From assembly GCA_032871835.1 (NCBI GenBank), contig CM065303.1, positions 59,744,597-59,808,596 on the forward strand: DNA of 64,000 bases, written 5' to 3'. The stretch is from Dipteronia dyeriana. Its lineage: Eukaryota > Streptophyta > Magnoliopsida > Sapindales > Sapindaceae. The position numbers were made by a program, and so were the translations under genes. The notes beneath the pieces were generated by a model that saw only the letters and a list, made by a program, of their open reading frames with translations, had not been told where the DNA came from and did not search any database. This document shows, piece by piece, positions 59,447 through 64,000 of the stretch; within the stretch, counting starts at the first letter, position 1, and every line of letters begins with the position of its first letter.

Positions 59447-59973
59447 CTTTTTAGGATCAACCTATTTTAACTGTGAATTTGATATGATTTAGATGTGCTT
59501 ACAGGAATGTGTAATCTCTGGAGTATTGGAATTTTTTTGAGAAGAAGAACATAGTTGAGAGGAAGAATTGTTCATGAAAGAGAGAGAATAGAGAGAGAAA
59601 TAGTTAGGAAAATTGATGTAAAATTGCATAAAGGAATCCTTGTTACAAAAGACTCCATAAATAATTTGTTTAGAAGTAGTCAGGTGGGAATGTATTCCCC
59701 TAAAGCTGATCTCACCAACAAACCATACAACTTCTTTTTAATTGGCTACCTCATATGGTGCCGTTTTAGGGAATTCAAAGCAATACAACACCAAAAGGGG
59801 TCATTTCTTAAAACAAACAATACAACTCATTTTGGACCTTTACCGACACTATAAATTCACCACTTAAACATTTCTTGTTTGAAGGCCCCAATTTGTAGCC
59901 CTAAATCCCAAGTCCTTTGTTTTTTCACAATCGAAGATCTCCTTTTTTCACAATCCTAAATGCTCATTCCAAC
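59447..59973 (-). repeat. 5' LTR of the gypsy element, long form
   Basis: Begins TGTTGGAATGAGC and runs to the PBS. The first part (59973-59611) matches the 3' LTR; the last part (59605-59452) matches the mTERF 5' leader at 42664-42838. A TATTTAT at about 59655 could serve as TATA, which would put the R start close to the junction of the two parts. Confidence 0.8.
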
Positions 59974-60499
59974 AAAAGCTTTTGCGGTTGCTACGTTGGT
60001 TGTGTAGTACTGTGAAACGTGAATAGGGAAGCAAAGTAAAAGATTGTCGGGTCGGGGCGGTCATAATTTCTGCTTTTGCCACTCTTGGGCTCGTAGTAGA
60101 TATTGAATTGGGCCAGAGCCCAAAACTTGAAACCAACCTAGAAAGTAAGAAGAATGATGTTCTTGGCACTATGTAAACCAACTGAACAAACCCTATACTA
60201 TTATTATTTTTAAAATAAAATTACGATAAAATCTACAAGTACAGAAATTCAATACATAAATTCTACCAGTATATATAATAAATTCAAATCAAGAAATCAA
60301 TTTTTATTCTTGGTTTTATGGTGAAAAAGATGCTTGGGATGGTTCGGGCATGAGACTACTCATTTCTGATGTAAAATTGAACAAAAACAAAAACAAAAAC
60401 AAATTATAATTGATAGTAATTTTTTTTTGAAAAATAATTTATGGTAAAACTTGGTTGATAAGCTTGTTCTACAAAAGTCTTAAGGCTGGCCAATGGTGT
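59974..60499. other. Spacer between the gypsy element and the LINE
   Basis: A moderately GC-rich stretch at 59990-60140 without a recognisable frame, then AT-rich sequence. Confidence 0.4.
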
Positions 60500-61330
60500 T
60501 ACTATTAGACGTTGCTGCAACAATTACAGTGTATGTTCGATCTTCTATGGTTATGTGTTAGGGATTTTAATGAGATTTTGCATGCAGAAGAAAAAAAGGG
60601 GGTTCGAGAGCGGCCCAAACAATTGATAGAGGATTTTTGTAATGCTTTGGACTTTTGTGGTTTGAAGGACATGGGGTTCTCGTGTCCGGCTTTCACTTGG
60701 AGCAATAGGTGGGATGGTGATTTTATGGGCCAGAAGCGTTTGGATCGAGGGGTTAGTTGTTTTAACTAGCAAATAATGTTTTCGAATTCGTTTGTGAAGT
60801 GACCATAAGTCGATTTTGGTAGAGGTGCCGACAATGATAGATCGAGTTGTTAAGAAAAGGGGAAGGCTTAGTGGGCGATTACATTTTGAATCTTGTTGGA
60901 TAGATAAGGGGATTGTCTCACTACAGTTCAGGATTCATGGCTTCTATCTTGTGATGGCAATACGATGGGTTGTGTTGTTACTGTAATTCGCAACTGTACT
61001 AATTAGTTAACGATTTGGAATTTTTTGAACTGAGTCTCAATGTGTGTTGCAATTGTGGCTCAATAGGAGAAATCGTGTCATGCTATTTCTTCTCTCCAAA
61101 TTGGATTGTGGAAAGAAATAAGGGATATAGAAGTTTAAAATTGTAGAATTTGATGGTGGAAGAGGAATCTTGCTGGTTGCAGAGGTCAAATATTGAGTGG
61201 TTAAAATTGGGGGGCTAGAATACCAAATTCTTCCATTGGAAGGCTTCTGCTCAATGGGCAAGAAATGAGTAAATGGGTTGTTTGATGTGAGGAACAATTG
61301 GTGTGTTGGGCAACATGACTTGGAGCGTGT
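60500..61330 (+). mobile_element. LINE (L1-type) fragment: endonuclease end and start of reverse transcriptase
   Basis: RDFNEILHAEEKKGVRERP, FCNALDFCGLKDMGFSCPAF, TWSNRWDGDFMGQKRLDRG follow the plant L1 endonuclease pattern (GDFNEIL, GL.D.GF.G..FTW.N, RLDR). Further on, EEESCWLQRSNIEWLKLGG, a stop, then NTKFFHWKASAQWARNE matches the linker before the reverse transcriptase. Frames shift repeatedly. Both ends of the LINE are missing. Confidence 0.8.
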
Positions 61331-62612
61331 CGTGGTTGAGTACTTCTCGTTAGTGGTGGCAAAATGGGCTTGGGGCAGTAGACCAGCCCAACCCTGCCTT
61401 TAACATTTTTTTTTAATTATTAATAAATAAATAAATATATATATATATTATATTTGAGTACGCATATATTATCATTGTTAAACTTGTTGTGAAATGGTTA
61501 AATCTCATATTTCTTCCATAACAATTCTGGTTCGACACCCACATGTTGTAGTAGAGTGGTCGTGTTAGAGTCATTATATTTCTCTTACTTTTGAACTTAT
61601 TAACATCAAGTTGCTTCATTTTAATCTAGTTGCTAGACAATATGAATAAAATGCTATTACTTAACATTATTATAAAATCATATTGATTTTTATGAATTTT
61701 GATCTTAATTTTTTTATAGATGATAAGTTCAGTGAAATTTACATATGAATATAATTTGAGAATTTTTCAAACACTAGAACAATTTTTTTCGATTTTATTA
61801 AATATGAAGGCATCAACAAAAAGAGAAAAAATCAAAGAAAATAGTTTTAGTGCTTAAAACATTCCCAAATTTTATTTATAAGTAGATGCCGAACGATTGC
61901 CTAAAATTCCCAAAATTTATTACAATTTTAAATCATTTTTCCTTTTTTCAATAATTAGCTAACTTTTTGTTTAAAATTTTTAATTAATAAAATAATTAGT
62001 TTCCCTCTCTTTTTAAAATAAAAAAATAGTTTGCCTTTTTGTCATCAATATTTTTTTATGGTAGATGATTTTATATGTTTTTATCGATGTAATTTGACAG
62101 TAAAACTATTATTTACTGATTGAATTAAAGTTCAAAGGCAAAGTTGTCTTTATGCTAATTTTTTAACTGTAAACCGTTAAAAATTTGGTGAAAGGGACCA
62201 ATTTAAAATATTTTGGATGATTTAGCTTATTCAGTAATGCCTTTGTTTTTTTGTTTTTTGTTTTATATATTTTATTTGAAAATCATAAATTGATTTTTAT
62301 GTCTTTAAGAGCTTAAAATATTGAAAACGCAACTAGTGGGAATAACTGAAAACAGTATTTTATTTTATTTTAATTTTTTAAAATATTATAATATGTATTT
62401 AGCGAAATTGTTTGAAAACATATTTTCACCTTTTCAAAAATATATTATTAGAGTGAAAATAATATTGTTGATAGTTAAATTATATATGGTATTAATTGAA
62501 ATAATTAAAATTTATTTGGATTTTTTAATTTATTCCCTAAATAATATAATAAAAAAATATATTTTCATCATTATATAAAAATAAACAAGTAACTAATTAA
62601 TACGATGTATTA
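61331..62612. other. AT-rich DNA with a partial MITE copy
   Basis: 61665-61890 repeats parts of the 53729-54107 MITE (TTTTTATGAATTTTGATCTT, GATGATAAGTTCAGTGAAAT, AAATTTTATTTATAAGTAGATG). Apart from this, no feature is recognised. Confidence 0.55.
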
Positions 62613-62651
62613 GTATTATTATTATTGTTATTATTATTATTATTATTATTT
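62613..62651. repeat. (TTA)n microsatellite
   Basis: About 12 trinucleotide units with one or two interruptions, at the edge of the next element. Confidence 0.9.
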
Positions 62652-63469
62652 GTTAATAGCAAAATTTGGCTAGGGACCAAAGAAGAATTTTCCACTTCCC
62701 AGCCTTGCTATAAGGGTCCAAATTCGGGCTTCTATGACGGGGTATCAAGGTCCTCCTACAAGAGCAAGGCGAGGCCGCCCATACCATTCGAGCATCTCGC
62801 ACGTGTCCAGGCTTACCAAATAAAGCCTGACGAGACCGCGTCAAGCTCCTTATACCAGGATAAAAGATCGAAGCTAAGTCGACGTGAAAGGACCTGGGTC
62901 TCCATATCGTGACACTCTCCTAGAGCTTGCTACTATCTCTACTTTCACTGGGAGACCTTCAAGATGCCGAACTTGTCTTGTAAAGGCCCTCCTGCCTCGT
63001 CGAGGTATAATCTCAACCTGTCCGAGCATAAAAAGAAGAAGCCCGTAAAGCCTAATCGTCACCAAAAGCGCCAAGATCCACTGTAGATCCTGGCATGGTA
63101 AAATCAAGTAACAAGAGCAGTACTCGAGTGTACCTCTCCACCCTTCCAGAAGCAAGCCAAAACCGCCTGTTTATGGCGAACACTTTATCAGGGCTTTCCA
63201 GCCAATCTTCGCTACCTTGTCGGATTCCAGCGCTGTCAAATCAAGCACCACCGAAAGCCTTGTAAGGTCGAATCAAGCTCCATACAACCAGACTGGTACC
63301 TTAAGGTATCTCGCCCTCATATCGATACCCAAGTACTGGGATACCAGCTTCGGGACCCATCCCGGGTACGCCTCCTCCGTAAGGTAGGAAGAATGATATC
63401 AGTAAGGTACCGCACCACCAGAATGTTGAACCAGAGTTCTCCTCCAAGAGAGAGAGTTGACTTTCATGA

Positions 63470-63615
63470 TTACCATTAATGAGGTCAATCATGTTAATAG
63501 AGGTAGTGAGCCCTATTTAATGAGGTCAACCGTATTAATGGAGGTAGTAAACCTTATTAATGAGGTCAACTATATTAATAGAGGTAGTCAACCCAATTAA
63601 TGACATGGTCAACGC
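63470..63615 (+). repeat. ~42-bp tandem repeat
   Basis: About 3.5 units built on TTAATGAGGTCAAC and TATTAATAGAGGTAGT, within the putative LTR U3. Such arrays often mark enhancer-like LTR regions. Confidence 0.85.
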
Positions 63616-63905
63616 CATTAATAAGAGAATATTCAACTCTTTAATGGACACCATTAGTGAAAGAGTCCAAAAAGGAAACAAATACCTTTTCCTCCAAGAT
63701 ATCCTCCACAACCGATTATTGGGGGTCAATTATAACGAAAAATCCCACATATCAAGGAAGGAAGAGTCCGAAGAGGAAAAAATCATATATTCTCCAAGAT
63801 ATTAGCTACAAGCCGATCAACTACATTAAAGGAAGAATCGTATTCGATGAGGAAACGAAGAACAATTGAAGAGTCATGGACTTGCACGCCAAGGTAGTCA
63901 CCAGG

Positions 63906-63913
63906 TATAAATA
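63906..63913 (+). promoter_or_regulatory. TATA box of the putative LTR
   Basis: TATAAATA in GC-balanced context, about 95 bases before the window end. Confidence 0.45.
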
Positions 63914-64000
63914 TGCATGTAAAAGGCATATTAAGGGGTCTCCAATCGATGACAGAAGACGCTAAAATACATGCTCCAAGACAGACTAAATATTCGACAT

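Larger units (their letters stand above)
54519..59973 (-). mobile_element. Ty3/gypsy LTR retrotransposon, degenerate
   Basis: Oriented leftward: 5' LTR 59973-59447, PBS 59446-59433 (TGGTATCATTGGGC; the first 8 bases match the initiator-Met tRNA site), gag with a CCHC-type knuckle, protease, reverse transcriptase, RNase H, integrase, polypurine tract (AGAGGGAGGGAA at 54888-54877) and a shorter 3' LTR 54876-54519. The order PR-RT-RH-INT is the gypsy order. Every domain has stops or frameshifts, so it is inactive. No target duplication is seen. Confidence 0.88.
62660..64000 (+). mobile_element. Probable LTR (U3 region) of another retrotransposon, running off the right edge
   Basis: The sequence changes abruptly from AT-rich to balanced composition at about 62660 and remains so to the end. 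It contains tandem repeats (63470-63615) and a TATA box TATAAATA at 63906-63913, followed by GCATATTAAGGGG, as in the U3/R border of long gypsy LTRs. No coding domain is present. The start is not defined by a clear TG terminus or polypurine tract. Confidence 0.45.

Overview
The window is nuclear DNA of a flowering plant, most likely a core eudicot. It is AT-rich, its genes have short exons with GT..AG introns, and most of the sequence is transposable-element debris. The recognisable proteins match single-copy plant genes. Nothing bacterial or organellar is seen.

Four intact or apparently intact host genes are present. (1) A GARP (G2-like MYB) transcription factor at 1-1475, minus strand, running off the left edge. 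(2) NDUFB7, the B18 subunit of mitochondrial complex I, at 29865-30176, minus. (3) An AAMP-type WD40 gene with 11 exons at 34121-39119, plus. (4) A chloroplast mTERF of the MTERF4/BSM/RUG2 type at 41042-42547, minus, with an intron in its 5' leader. Host-derived debris includes a frameshifted inverted copy of part of the mTERF gene (33562-33930) and a decayed PMT-type methyltransferase copy (39655-40010).

Layout: 1.7-25 kb is a gene desert of non-autonomous DNA elements: a foldback, three related long repeats, MITEs, and MULE-like elements with long inverted ends. 25-28 kb holds a GC-rich hAT-type MITE with an exact 8-bp target duplication and a TRIM-type mini LTR element. 30-34 kb holds a G-rich repeat and a Tat-lineage gypsy remnant next to the AAMP gene. 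43.1-53.7 kb is the main system: a roughly 10.6-kb Mutator-like element that carries two convergent genes, a DUF1985/Ulp1-type SUMO-protease gene and a MuDR-type transposase with SWIM and CCHC zinc fingers. It has inverted ends of about 80 bp and three arrays of a GTGTGTTTAATT minisatellite. Both genes are broken. 54.5-60.0 kb is a Ty3/gypsy element on the minus strand with unequal LTRs. 60-64 kb has a LINE fragment, a MITE copy and the start of another LTR.

The observations most worth following are the Ulp1-carrying MULE with its motif arrays, the sequence shared between the mTERF 5' leader and the R-U5 half of the gypsy 5' LTR, and the inverted mTERF fragment that abuts a transposon end. 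Exon boundaries were read by eye from splice consensus and reading-frame continuity. Family names rest on remembered motifs, with no database search.
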